A program made the translations under genes and the position numbers. A stretch of DNA of 64,000 nt. Origin: Bifidobacterium angulatum DSM 20098 = JCM 7096. GTDB lineage: Bacteria > Actinomycetota > Actinomycetes > Actinomycetales > Bifidobacteriaceae. The notes under the pieces are model-generated. The model was not told the DNA's origin. It was given only the letters and a program-made list of their open reading frames with translations, and made no database searches. The stretch covers positions 1,957,975 to 2,021,974 of the forward strand of contig NZ_AP012322.1 in the NCBI RefSeq assembly GCF_001025155.1. Reading direction: 5' to 3'. Each line of letters opens with the position of its first letter. Position 1 is the stretch's first letter. Shown in pieces: positions 8,184-15,863 of the stretch.

Positions 8184-10040
8184 TCAGATGTCATAGCGCC
8201 AGGATTTGTCGGTGATCACACGCGCCATCGCCAGGCCGATCGGCAGGCAGATGATCACCATGAACGCACGGAACGCCCAGTCCAGCGCGTTCAGGGTATC
8301 GAACTGACCGAGATGGAACATGGCCTGGTACATATACAGGCCGGGAACCATGATGACGATGGACGGCACGGTCAGGCAGATGCGCGGATAGCCGAGGTGC
8401 GGGGCGAGCCAGCCTCGGCGGACGGCGGAACGCCAGGCGGAAGCGAGCAGACCCGCGAGCAGCGCGCCGATGAAGGCGCCGGCTTCGGCGGGAACGCCCG
8501 CATCAACGATTTCCAGACGCAAAGTATCGGTGATCAGGCCGATGGTCGCGGCCACCAGGCACATGCGCTGAGGCGAATTGAACATGACGGAGAAGCCCCA
8601 GACCCCAATGAACGCGAACACCATGCGCAGCAGGCAGTTGACGACGGGGTTCAGCCCAAGCGGTTCGAAGCCTTCGGGGTTCAGATGCACAATGGAGGCG
8701 ACCATCCAGCCGGCGAGTGTGGCCATGAGGATGATGCACAGCACGTAGGTGATGCGTTGCACGCCCGAGGGGAAGTCGATCTTCGCCATATCCAAGCCGC
8801 CCGTAATAAGCGGGAAGCCGGGGATCACGAACAGCATGGCACCGATGTACGCAGTGTCATGCTGCAAGGCGACGGGATTGTACAAGCCGATGAGTCGCAG
8901 GGTGCCGGTGCAGGCCAAGGCCGCGACGGCAACGCATATAAAGGTGACGAAGAACTGGTTGAGATGGTGCGCGAACAGTTTGCGACGCAACCAGTGACCA
9001 AGCCCTGCACCGACGAACGCGCCGATCATGTCGAAGGGACCGCCACCGAGCAGGAACACGAAGGAGGCGCAGGCACAGGCCGAGGCGAGTCCGGCAAACA
9101 GCGGGGAATACAACGGCTTACGGCGTTCGATCATGTCGAGTCGTTCATGAGCCTGACGCACGGTGATGCCGGACTGATTGCCTGCGTCCCTGCCGGGGTC
9201 CGCGAAATGCTCCGCATACTCCTTCGGCGGCTTGTGCGCACGTTCTTTGATACGATTACGAGCCTCCTCACGCCGTTTGCGAACGGTGCTGGCCGGCGAT
9301 GCGCCCTGCGATTCCCGGTCGGCTGCAGAAGCGCCGGTTGCAGAGGCAACGGAGACAGCAGCCGCATAATCGGCGCGATACTGCGCCTCTTCGATATCAT
9401 GCAGATGCAACGGCCTGGCCACCGGTTCGCTTTCCTCGGTTTGGGCACTGACCTCCTCAAGCACATCGAGTACAGGATCATCCTGCTGGGCTCGCTGTTT
9501 GGACTTCTTCTGCGCTCGCAGCTGTTTGGACAGGTCGGCGGAGACCTGCGAGGCGTCTTTTTGATCGAGGTGTTCCATGAGCCCTTCGGACACGTCGGCC
9601 TGACGGTGGTACATCGAACCGGTGCCGAGATTCACGTTGAACCAGTCGGCGAAATGTTCCAGCAGCCAGATACGTTCCGTGTTCACGCCGGTGGTGGGCA
9701 GGTCGACGACTTCGGTGATACGGTCCTTGCCGTCGGTGCAGGATGCCTCGATATCGGTCAGGTTCACGTCGGCACGGACATGCACGCCCAGCGGGTAGGC
9801 GATGCGATGCATCATCTCACGGACGCGGAAGCTTCCGGTTCCGGCTGCGAGATCGAGCATGCCGACGCGCACGATCACACTGGTTTTCGCTGCGATGCCG
9901 GCTTCGGTAACCGGCTTATCCCAGTCGCGTTCGATGTCCTCCATATCCAGGGGGATGGAGTGGGTGTGGAATTTGCTGACGGCGGAGGCTCCTTGGAGCT
10001 GTGCGCCGTGTTCTGCTTCTTCTTCGTTCTGTTCGCTCAC
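8184..10040 (-). CDS. Threonine/serine exporter family protein with long cytosolic insertion
   Basis: Membrane exporter of the ThrE family (export of threonine and serine in Corynebacterium ThrE). The 618-residue protein has the ThrE N-terminal domain (about residues 50-150, with TGSFRVREMMHRIAYPLG) and a C-terminal membrane domain of about ten helices (residues 315-610, including FVIPGFPLITGGLDMAKIDF). Between them sits an unusually long charged, low-complexity segment of roughly 140 residues rich in Glu, Gln, Arg and Ala, which splits the N-terminal domain from the helix TVRQAHERLDMIERR that normally follows directly. The start is the first ATG, preceded by AAAGGAACTGTGAGC. Divergent from ppc. 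Confidence 0.88.
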   Translation of the reverse strand: MSEQNEEEAEHGAQLQGASAVSKFHTHSIPLDMEDIERDWDKPVTEAGIAAKTSVIVRVGMLDLAAGTGSFRVREMMHRIAYPLGVHVRADVNLTDIEASCTDGKDRITEVVDLPTTGVNTERIWLLEHFADWFNVNLGTGSMYHRQADVSEGLMEHLDQKDASQVSADLSKQLRAQKKSKQRAQQDDPVLDVLEEVSAQTEESEPVARPLHLHDIEEAQYRADYAAAVSVASATGASAADRESQGASPASTVRKRREEARNRIKERAHKPPKEYAEHFADPGRDAGNQSGITVRQAHERLDMIERRKPLYSPLFAGLASACACASFVFLLGGGPFDMIGAFVGAGLGHWLRRKLFAHHLNQFFVTFICVAVAALACTGTLRLIGLYNPVALQHDTAYIGAMLFVIPGFPLITGGLDMAKIDFPSGVQRITYVLCIILMATLAGWMVASIVHLNPEGFEPLGLNPVVNCLLRMVFAFIGVWGFSVMFNSPQRMCLVAATIGLITDTLRLEIVDAGVPAEAGAFIGALLAGLLASAWRSAVRRGWLAPHLGYPRICLTVPSIVIMVPGLYMYQAMFHLGQFDTLNALDWAFRAFMVIICLPIGLAMARVITDKSWRYDI

Positions 10041-10123
10041 AGTTCCTTTTCTACTCCCTGCACCGAACCGCGATCGCCCCTGCCGCCGGCGATCGTCAAC
10101 CCACGCGCATGTTCACAGACGGC

Positions 10124-10138
10124 GGTCACATAGTGACC
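10124..10138. promoter_or_regulatory. Short palindrome in the thrE-like/ppc divergent spacer
   Basis: GGTCAC-ATA-GTGACC is a perfect 6-bp inverted repeat with a three-base centre, about 85 bp upstream of the exporter start and 175 bp upstream of ppc. It is typical in size for a dimeric repressor or activator site. The regulator is unknown. Confidence 0.35.
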
Positions 10139-10312
10139 AAAAATGAACGCCGTAACACAGAAGTTGTTGTGCGCGCAGTAGACTATGCAATCGCAATAAC
10201 CACGTTGAACCAAGGGCTGTGGGCTCGCAACGATTTGGCCTCAACAACCGTGGAGGAGCCACGGGCGACCAAATAGACCGAGCAACCCGTCGTTCGACTA
10301 AGGAGGTTTATT

Positions 10313-13060
10313 TTGGCAAAAGATGAACAGCAAATCGTGCCTGCCGACGCTTCCATCGTGGAAACCGGCACCGGCCGCAAGGCTCCGGAAGAGCACGATC
10401 TTCCTGAGAATCTGAAATACGATATGGATCTGTGTCTGAAGATCCTTCGTGATGTGCTCAATGAGTACGATCCCAAGCTGCTCACCACTTTCGACACCGT
10501 GCGCAAATATGCGGTCGAAGCAAGCGACGAGCATTTCGGCGGCAACACAAACACGGACGAGGACGGTCTGGCCGAGGCCGTGAAGATCATCGACGAGATG
10601 AATCTGCACGATGCCCAGCTGCTTGCCCGCGCATTCGCCACCCACTTCCACCTCGCCAATCTTTCCGAGGAGAACTACCGCGTTTCCGTGCTGCGTGAAC
10701 GCGAGTCCGAAGTGGACGACATCAACGCCGTGGATCCGGTCAACGAGCTCACCGTCGCCTACCATAAGCTCATCAACGAGATGGGCCCGGCCAAGGCCAA
10801 GGAGCTGCTGGACCGCCTGGAGTTCCACCCGGTGTTCACCGCGCACCCGACCGAGGCACGCCGCAAGGCCGTGGAAGGCAAGATCCGCAGGATCTCCGAA
10901 CTGCTCGAACAGCACAACAAGCTTGGCGGCTCCGACAAGAAGGAGAACAGCCGTCGCCTGTACAACGAGATCGACGCGCTGTTCCGCACCTCCCCGATCG
11001 CGCTGAAGAAGCCGACCCCCGTCGAGGAAGCCGACACCATTCTTGACATTTTCGATTCCACGCTGTTCCACACCATCCCGCAGGTGTACCGCCGTTTCGA
11101 CGACTGGCTGCTGGGCGACAAGGCCGGCCTGGAACCGCCAGTGTGCCCGGCATTCTTCCACCCGGGAAGCTGGATCGGCTCCGACCGCGACGGCAACCCG
11201 AACGTCACCGCCAAGGTGAGCCGTCAGGTGGCTCGCAAGTTCAGCGATCATGTGGTCTCCGCCCTTGAAGAGGCGACCCGCACCGTGGGCAGGAACCTGA
11301 CGATGGAAGCCGGCACCACGCCGGCCAGCACCGAGCTCAAGGACCTGTGGAACCATCAGAAGGAAATGAGCGAACGCCTGACCGAAAAGGCCGCCCTGAT
11401 CTCCAGCAAGGAACTGCACCGCGCGGTCATGCTGGTCATGGCCGACCGCCTGCATTACACGGTCGTGCGCGACGCCGATCTGATGTACCACTCCTGCGAG
11501 GATTTCATCGCCGATCTGAAGACCGTGCAGCGTTCCCTCGCCGCGGCAGGCGCCAAGCGTTCCGCCTATGGCCCGCTGCAGGACCTGATCTGGCAGGCCG
11601 AAACCTTCGGCTTCCACATGGTCGAGATGGAGTTCCGTCAGCACTCCGTGGTGCATTCCCGCGCGCTGGAGGATATCCGCGAGCATGGTCTGCATGGCGA
11701 ACGCGGCGAACTGCAGCCGATGACCCACGAGGTGCTCGACACCTTCCGCGCACTCGGCTCCATCCAGAAGCGCAACGGCATGAAGGCCGCCCGCCGTTAC
11801 ATCATCTCCTTCACCAAGAGCGCCCAGAACATCAAGGACGTGTACGAGCTGAACCGTCTGGCGTTCGCCCACCCGGAGGACGTGCCGACCATCGACGTGA
11901 TCCCGCTGTTCGAACAGCTGGAGGATCTGCAGAACTCGGTGAACGTGCTTGAGGAAATGATCAAGATTCCTGAAGTGCAGGCTCGTCTGAAGGCGACCGG
12001 CGGCAAGCTGGAAGTCATGCTCGGCTACTCCGATTCCTCGAAGGACGCCGGCCCGACCTCCGCCACGCTGGCCCTGCACTCCGCGCAGGAGCGCATTGCC
12101 AAGTGGGCGGAATCACACGACATTGACCTGACCCTGTTCCATGGCCGCGGCGGTGCCGTAGGTCGTGGCGGCGGCCCCGCCAACCGCGCGGTGCTCGCTC
12201 AGCCGGTCGGTTCCGTGAAATGCCGTTTCAAGCTCACCGAGCAGGGCGAGGTCATTTTCGCCCGCTACGGCAACCCGACCCTGGCCATCCGCCACGTCGA
12301 GTCCGTTGCGGCCGCGACGCTGCTGCAGTCCGCTCCGAGCGTGGAGAAACGCAACACGGATATGACCGAGAAGTACGCCGACATGGCCAGCAAGCTCGAC
12401 GAAGCCGCCCATGAGCGCTTCCTCGACCTGCTGAACACCGACGGTTTCGCCCCGTGGTTCTCCACCGTGACGCCGCTGACCGAGATCGGCTTGCTGCCGA
12501 TCGGCTCCCGCCCGGCGAAGCGTGGCCTCGGCGCCAAGTCCCTCGACGATCTGCGTACCATCCCGTGGATCTTCTCCTGGGCCCAGGCCCGCATCAACCT
12601 GGCCGCATGGTACGGCCTGGGCACCGCCTGCGAGAAGTTCGGTGATCTGGACACGCTGCGCAAGGCGTACGAGGAGTGGCCGCTGTTCTCGACGTTCATC
12701 GACAACATCGAAATGTCGATTGCCAAGACCGATGAGCGTATCGCCCGCATGTACCTCGCCCTCGACGACCGCGAGGATCTGCCGGAAAAGGTGCTCACCG
12801 AGATGAAGCTGACCCGCAAGTGGGTGCTCGCCATCGTCGGCGACAAGTGGCCGCTGCAGCACCGTCACGTGCTTGGCCGCGCCGTGCGCATCCGTTCCCC
12901 GTACGTGGACGTGCTCTCGCTCACCCAGGTGCTGGCGCTCAAGTCGCTGCGCAAGAAGGTGGACAAGGAAGAGCTCAGCCACGGCAAGAGGGAGGGGTAC
13001 ACGTACCTCATCCTGTGCACCGTTTCGGGTGTCGCCGCAGGCCTGCAGAACACGGGCTGA
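10313..13060 (+). CDS. ppc: Phosphoenolpyruvate carboxylase
   Basis: Cytosolic enzyme that adds bicarbonate to PEP to give oxaloacetate; in bifidobacteria, which lack a full TCA cycle, it feeds aspartate-family and glutamate synthesis. The 915 residues are a normal length. The catalytic motif FTAHPTEARR contains His178. The second active-site block GYSDSSKDAGPTSATLAL and the glycine-rich FHGRGGAVGRGGG loop are intact. The protein ends in the conserved QNTG. The start is a TTG, supported by a strong GGAGG eight bases before it; the first ATG in frame would be too far inside. A 15-bp terminator follows. The last bases and the terminator recur 1.4 kb downstream (see repeats). Confidence 0.96.
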   Translation: MAKDEQQIVPADASIVETGTGRKAPEEHDLPENLKYDMDLCLKILRDVLNEYDPKLLTTFDTVRKYAVEASDEHFGGNTNTDEDGLAEAVKIIDEMNLHDAQLLARAFATHFHLANLSEENYRVSVLRERESEVDDINAVDPVNELTVAYHKLINEMGPAKAKELLDRLEFHPVFTAHPTEARRKAVEGKIRRISELLEQHNKLGGSDKKENSRRLYNEIDALFRTSPIALKKPTPVEEADTILDIFDSTLFHTIPQVYRRFDDWLLGDKAGLEPPVCPAFFHPGSWIGSDRDGNPNVTAKVSRQVARKFSDHVVSALEEATRTVGRNLTMEAGTTPASTELKDLWNHQKEMSERLTEKAALISSKELHRAVMLVMADRLHYTVVRDADLMYHSCEDFIADLKTVQRSLAAAGAKRSAYGPLQDLIWQAETFGFHMVEMEFRQHSVVHSRALEDIREHGLHGERGELQPMTHEVLDTFRALGSIQKRNGMKAARRYIISFTKSAQNIKDVYELNRLAFAHPEDVPTIDVIPLFEQLEDLQNSVNVLEEMIKIPEVQARLKATGGKLEVMLGYSDSSKDAGPTSATLALHSAQERIAKWAESHDIDLTLFHGRGGAVGRGGGPANRAVLAQPVGSVKCRFKLTEQGEVIFARYGNPTLAIRHVESVAAATLLQSAPSVEKRNTDMTEKYADMASKLDEAAHERFLDLLNTDGFAPWFSTVTPLTEIGLLPIGSRPAKRGLGAKSLDDLRTIPWIFSWAQARINLAAWYGLGTACEKFGDLDTLRKAYEEWPLFSTFIDNIEMSIAKTDERIARMYLALDDREDLPEKVLTEMKLTRKWVLAIVGDKWPLQHRHVLGRAVRIRSPYVDVLSLTQVLALKSLRKKVDKEELSHGKREGYTYLILCTVSGVAAGLQNTG

Positions 13061-13149
13061 TCCGCGGCTGTCCGACCGCCTAGATGACGCGAGCGGGGAG
13101 GTTCCGTACCGATAAATGGCGCGGGCCTCCCCGCTCGCGTTATCCGGCG
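13026..13149 (+). repeat. Direct repeat, copy A: ppc 3' end plus terminator
   Basis: About 120 bp covering the last 35 bases of ppc and its terminator. They match the stretch beginning at 14461 with roughly ten differences, including one 4-base indel. Shared landmarks are CAGGCCTGCAGAACACGGGC, the TAGATGACGCGAGCGGGGAG arm and CGTACCGATAAATGGCGCG in the hairpin loop. The two copies flank an AT-rich insert. Confidence 0.9.
13087..13140 (+). terminator. ppc terminator
   Basis: A 15-bp perfect stem, ACGCGAGCGGGGAGG with CCTCCCCGCTCGCGT, around a 24-base loop, followed by TATCCGGCGTTTT. Confidence 0.8.
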
Positions 13150-13273
13150 TTTTGTCCTATTCTTATGGAATCAAACATAAGATTGAAATAGCTTAGAAGA
13201 GGAACTACAGCATTACACTGAACCTTTTCTTATACGTTTTCCAATCTGGTCGGGTTCGTCAAGGAGGACGTCA

Positions 13274-13675
13274 ATGGGGAAAATATGGTGTCGCAGAGCA
13301 GCGGCATATATTCTTCGCATAATACTGCCAACTTCATTGCTATCACAATTAATAAACAGCGTTTTATATGGGAGATCTTCCATAGATGGAACCACGGGAA
13401 TCTGGATTAACTGCGTCTCCATAATCATAGTTTGCGTGATTTCTGCCTGTTCTACGCGCAACGGACAAGCTTGGTCGCATCATTTTCTAGGACTGCAGGT
13501 AGTCGATCAATATTCCAACCTGCCCATATCGGGAGTAAGGATGGGTTTACGCGAGATAGCTCACTGCGTTGATTTCGTGCCATGTTTCATTGGGTTTCTT
13601 TGGCCTTTATGGGACACCAAAGGACAAACCTTCGCCGACAAAATTATGAGAACAACGATAATCAGTATAGAATAG
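13274..13675 (+). CDS. RDD family membrane protein in AT-rich island
   Basis: A 133-residue protein with about three hydrophobic stretches (residues 12-30, 42-60, 95-112). The C-terminal pattern GLREIAHCVDFVPCFIGFLWPL followed by TKGQTFADKIMRT matches the end of RDD domains, in which the conserved tail is usually QTLGDKLAGT. The N-terminal Arg (CRRAAAYIL) fits the first R of the family. A strong AAGGAGG lies before the ATG. RDD proteins are small membrane proteins of mostly unknown, possibly transport, function. Codon use and GC content are far below the neighbouring genes, so it was probably acquired horizontally with the broken gene that follows. Confidence 0.7.
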   Translation: MGKIWCRRAAAYILRIILPTSLLSQLINSVLYGRSSIDGTTGIWINCVSIIIVCVISACSTRNGQAWSHHFLGLQVVDQYSNLPISGVRMGLREIAHCVDFVPCFIGFLWPLWDTKGQTFADKIMRTTIISIE

Positions 13676-13744
13676 ATATAATTAAAGTGACGCAAAGACG
13701 CATCACTGGATAAAAAATACTTTCGAAGCCAAAGGAGACTACGA

Positions 13745-14384
13745 ATGAACCTTCATAAAAAAAATCACGTTCACCGCAGTACTGGTGGCAATACTGGCGT
13801 TCTCTGGTGCCCCATCAGCAATGGCTAGCACTTCTGGACATGACCGAAGTACCTTCAATTCTTCCGCAGAAGTCGCTCTGTAAGAAAAACTCTCTAACAT
13901 TGCTTCCACGAATAACTTAGACGTCGAATTCGGCGAATTTAAAATCGATGCTCCTCAAAGTACGATTGATGAATACCACGGTGATGCCAATCTATACGCT
14001 GAATCTATTGCGAAAGCATACGAAGAAGATACAGCTTCTAATACCAGAGAAACCAAAAACGCAAGCACACGCGGTACGGCAACATATACCTCAAGCGTCT
14101 TTTCTGGAGTCCCAGCAGGAGGAGCTTGTTGGGTAAAGCAAGATTTTCGAGCTACAGTAACGAATTACAAAGTTACCTCAAAATCCTTGCTTGGAAGCTC
14201 ATACCAGACCGGGGTCTGTGTTTTCCAATGGTCTCCAAATTATTCCTGGTTTGAAGGAAATCTGAATGTTCTTAGCAAAGGAACTTTTCATGCGGTTGTC
14301 AAAGGAGGTCCCGTTTCTTTCGCCGCAACTTTCAAAGCATTTTTTCATACCAATAAAGCATCGTTGTATCAAGAATTTCAATGA
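13745..14384 (+). pseudogene. Broken secreted-protein gene (frameshift plus nonsense)
   Basis: AAGGAG precedes an ATG. If one base is removed from a run of eight A's at 13757-13764, the frame encodes a clear signal peptide (MNLHKKITFTAVLVAILAFS, then GAPSAMA) and a mature protein reading to the stop at 14384. A second lesion, TAA at 13881-13883, interrupts the frame 45 codons in. After it the frame stays open for about 167 codons with Ser/Thr-rich, AT-rich sequence, including VPAGGACWVKQDFRA and two cysteines in the last third. I do not recognise the family. It is an exported protein by its leader and is now inactive, unless the A-run and stop are read-through or sequencing artefacts. Confidence 0.7.
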
Positions 14385-14460
14385 ATAACAGCAAATATTG
14401 CAATTACATGAAGTGCAATGATCATCGCTGAATCCATATGGCAACGCCCAAATCAGGCGC

Positions 14461-14580
14461 CGGGTGTCGCAGCAGGCCTGCAGAACACGGGCTGATCTTC
14501 GGCTGGCCGCCTAGATGACGCGAGCGGGGAGGTTCCGTACCGATAAATGGCGCGGGCCTCCCCGCTCGCATTGCCCGGCC
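14461..14580 (+). repeat. Direct repeat, copy B: second ppc tail plus terminator
   Basis: Near-duplicate of the ppc 3' end and its hairpin, starting CGGGTGTCGCAGCAGGCCTG. It still encodes the end of the enzyme (GVAAGLQNTG, then stop) with no upstream coding sequence. The hairpin arms are intact here too (CGAGCGGGGAGG with CCTCCCCGCTCG). The bases between this copy and the toxin operator (to 14710) hold no convincing gene. Confidence 0.9.
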
Positions 14581-14709
14581 CTAGATTGGTCGGCGACGAC
14601 GCACGTGGAACGGGCCTCGGATAATCGGAGGGGACATGGATAAGCCAGCGGACGAGCGCAGGAACACTGGATTCCGATATGACAATAAATGGTTCGAAGA
14701 CCGCCACAC

Positions 14710-14744
14710 TTGCATTATTGTATCCCGTAGGATACAATAATGCA
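14710..14744 (+). promoter_or_regulatory. Toxin-antitoxin promoter embedded in a 15-bp-arm operator
   Basis: TGCATTATTGTATCC, a CGTA spacer and GGATACAATAATGCA form a perfect palindrome. The same bases give a near-ideal housekeeping promoter: TTGCAT (14710-14715), a 17-bp spacer and TACAAT (14733-14738). Transcription should begin close to 14745, at the ATG of the toxin, so a leaderless message is likely. Binding of the toxin-antitoxin complex here would cover both promoter boxes. Confidence 0.75.
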
Positions 14745-14745
14745 T

Positions 14746-15057
14746 ATGGAAATCCAACAAACCGATCAGTTCCGCAAGTGGTTGCACAGACTGCGCGACC
14801 ATGCCGCCAAAGCGCGGATCACTACCCGGATCAGACAGTGCGGACTGGCGGGACAACCGGTCGGCGATATGCACCCGGTCGGTAAAGGCGTGAACGAATT
14901 GCGTTTTTTCTTCGGCCCAGGCTACCGCGTCTACTTCGCCCAGAAAGGCAATCAAATCATGTTGCTGCTCGCCGGCGGGGACAAAACCGGACAGGATAAG
15001 GCCATAAAAGAGGCCCAGGAAATGCTCGAATCACTTATCAAGGAGGGACAATGGTAA
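14746..15057 (+). CDS. RelE/ParE-superfamily toxin (HigB-like, addiction-module killer)
   Basis: A 103-residue toxin of the type that precedes its antitoxin. The C-terminal core GPGYRVYFAQKGNQIMLLLA-GGDKTGQDKAIKEAQ is the signature of this killer-protein family, whose RelE-fold members cleave mRNA on ribosomes. The N-terminal helix QTDQFRKWLHRLRDHAAKARI is also typical. Two ATGs, six bases apart, are possible. I use the second because the first lies inside the operator and the predicted transcript starts between them; neither has a Shine-Dalgarno. The stop overlaps the antitoxin start by seven bases. Confidence 0.88.
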   Translation: MEIQQTDQFRKWLHRLRDHAAKARITTRIRQCGLAGQPVGDMHPVGKGVNELRFFFGPGYRVYFAQKGNQIMLLLAGGDKTGQDKAIKEAQEMLESLIKEGQW

Positions 15058-15344
15058 ACATCAGCAGTTTTGACGCCAGCGAATACATCGAAAACGAAGA
15101 AGACGCCATCGCATACCTCAACGCCGCCGCGGAAACCGGCGACCCGGCGCTTCTGCAGGCCGCCATCGGCGACATAGCCAAGGCACGTGGCATGGGCCAA
15201 ATCGCCAAGGAAGCCGGAGTCGGCCGCGAAAGCCTCTACAAAAGCCTCAACAAAGAAGGCAACCCAAGTTTCCGCACCATCGTCAAGGTCGTCGATGCAC
15301 TTGGAGGCCGACTTGTCATCGAGCCCGCGCCCGCCACGGCATGA
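15051..15344 (+). CDS. Antitoxin, addiction-module antidote (HigA-like, HTH)
   Basis: A 97-residue antidote protein. An N-terminal stretch that should wrap the toxin (ASEYIENEEDAIAYLNAAAE) is followed by a helix-turn-helix at about residues 40-85 (GDIAKARGMGQIAKEAGVGR, then ESLYKSL), the usual layout for the antidote of this killer family. GGAGG nine bases before the ATG lies inside the toxin gene, so antitoxin is translated more strongly than the leaderless toxin. It should repress the palindromic promoter upstream. Its stop overlaps the start of the next gene by four bases (ATGA). Confidence 0.88.
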   Translation: MVNISSFDASEYIENEEDAIAYLNAAAETGDPALLQAAIGDIAKARGMGQIAKEAGVGRESLYKSLNKEGNPSFRTIVKVVDALGGRLVIEPAPATA

Positions 15345-15784
15345 AAGATATACCAGAAAATTTTTCCGACGAGAAATTTGCTTTGGCGCCGAAAATAGAT
15401 GCCAAATTCCTTAAGGCAAGTAGATGCTATGTGGCTTTGGGCAAGGCCAGACGTGCGCTATGGTGGCTGGGATTACTGTTGCTTTCACCAGCAGTAATGA
15501 CATGGGCTGAACGCGATAATTACAGCCTCGTTTGCAGCGTGTTGACACTTTCTCCCCCACCCTGCAGTGATTTGAATACGTATGGCTCCAGACTTACAGC
15601 AGCGCTGGGCTTAGGTTCTCTCTGTTGGGTGATGATGCCGGTTGTTTCTTGCGTGAAATCCGTCATTCGAAGCTTATATCCCAATGTGTCCGACTTAGAT
15701 ACGCCGATGGCTTCACATGTTGTAATCGGAATTGTGTCATTTTTCATGCTCTGCGTATCTTTGCCTCTTCTTTTTTGGGCATAA
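15341..15784 (+). CDS. Membrane protein coupled to the toxin-antitoxin operon
   Basis: A 147-residue protein of unknown family. Residues 1-35 are cytosolic and charged (MKDIPENFSDEKFALAPKID). Hydrophobic spans follow at about 40-58 (LWWLGLLLLSPAVM), 86-105 (AALGLGSLCWVMMPVVSCV) and 126-146 (HVVIGIVSFFMLCVSLPLLF), with two cysteines between the first two. The ATG overlaps the antitoxin TGA (ATGA), which suggests translational coupling and common control by the operator. A hairpin closes the operon. It could be a passenger gene or a functional third component. Confidence 0.65.
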   Translation: MKDIPENFSDEKFALAPKIDAKFLKASRCYVALGKARRALWWLGLLLLSPAVMTWAERDNYSLVCSVLTLSPPPCSDLNTYGSRLTAALGLGSLCWVMMPVVSCVKSVIRSLYPNVSDLDTPMASHVVIGIVSFFMLCVSLPLLFWA

Positions 15785-15805
15785 TTACAATGCATATATA
15801 AACGA

Positions 15806-15851
15806 ACAGGCCTGCTCAAATCTTGGGGTGAAATAGGTCGAGCAGGCCTGT
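15806..15851. terminator. Bidirectional-looking terminator between convergent genes
   Basis: ACAGGCCTGCTC pairs perfectly with GAGCAGGCCTGT around a 22-base loop, between the toxin-antitoxin operon and the convergent unknown gene. Confidence 0.6.
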
Positions 15852-15863
15852 GAGTTGTTCAGG

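Noticed and set aside
14636-14740. 34-codon frame (MDKPADERRNTGF...) before the toxin, with GGAGGGG upstream
   Set aside because: Ends within the operator, resembles no known leader peptide and overlaps the promoter boxes. Possible but unsupported.
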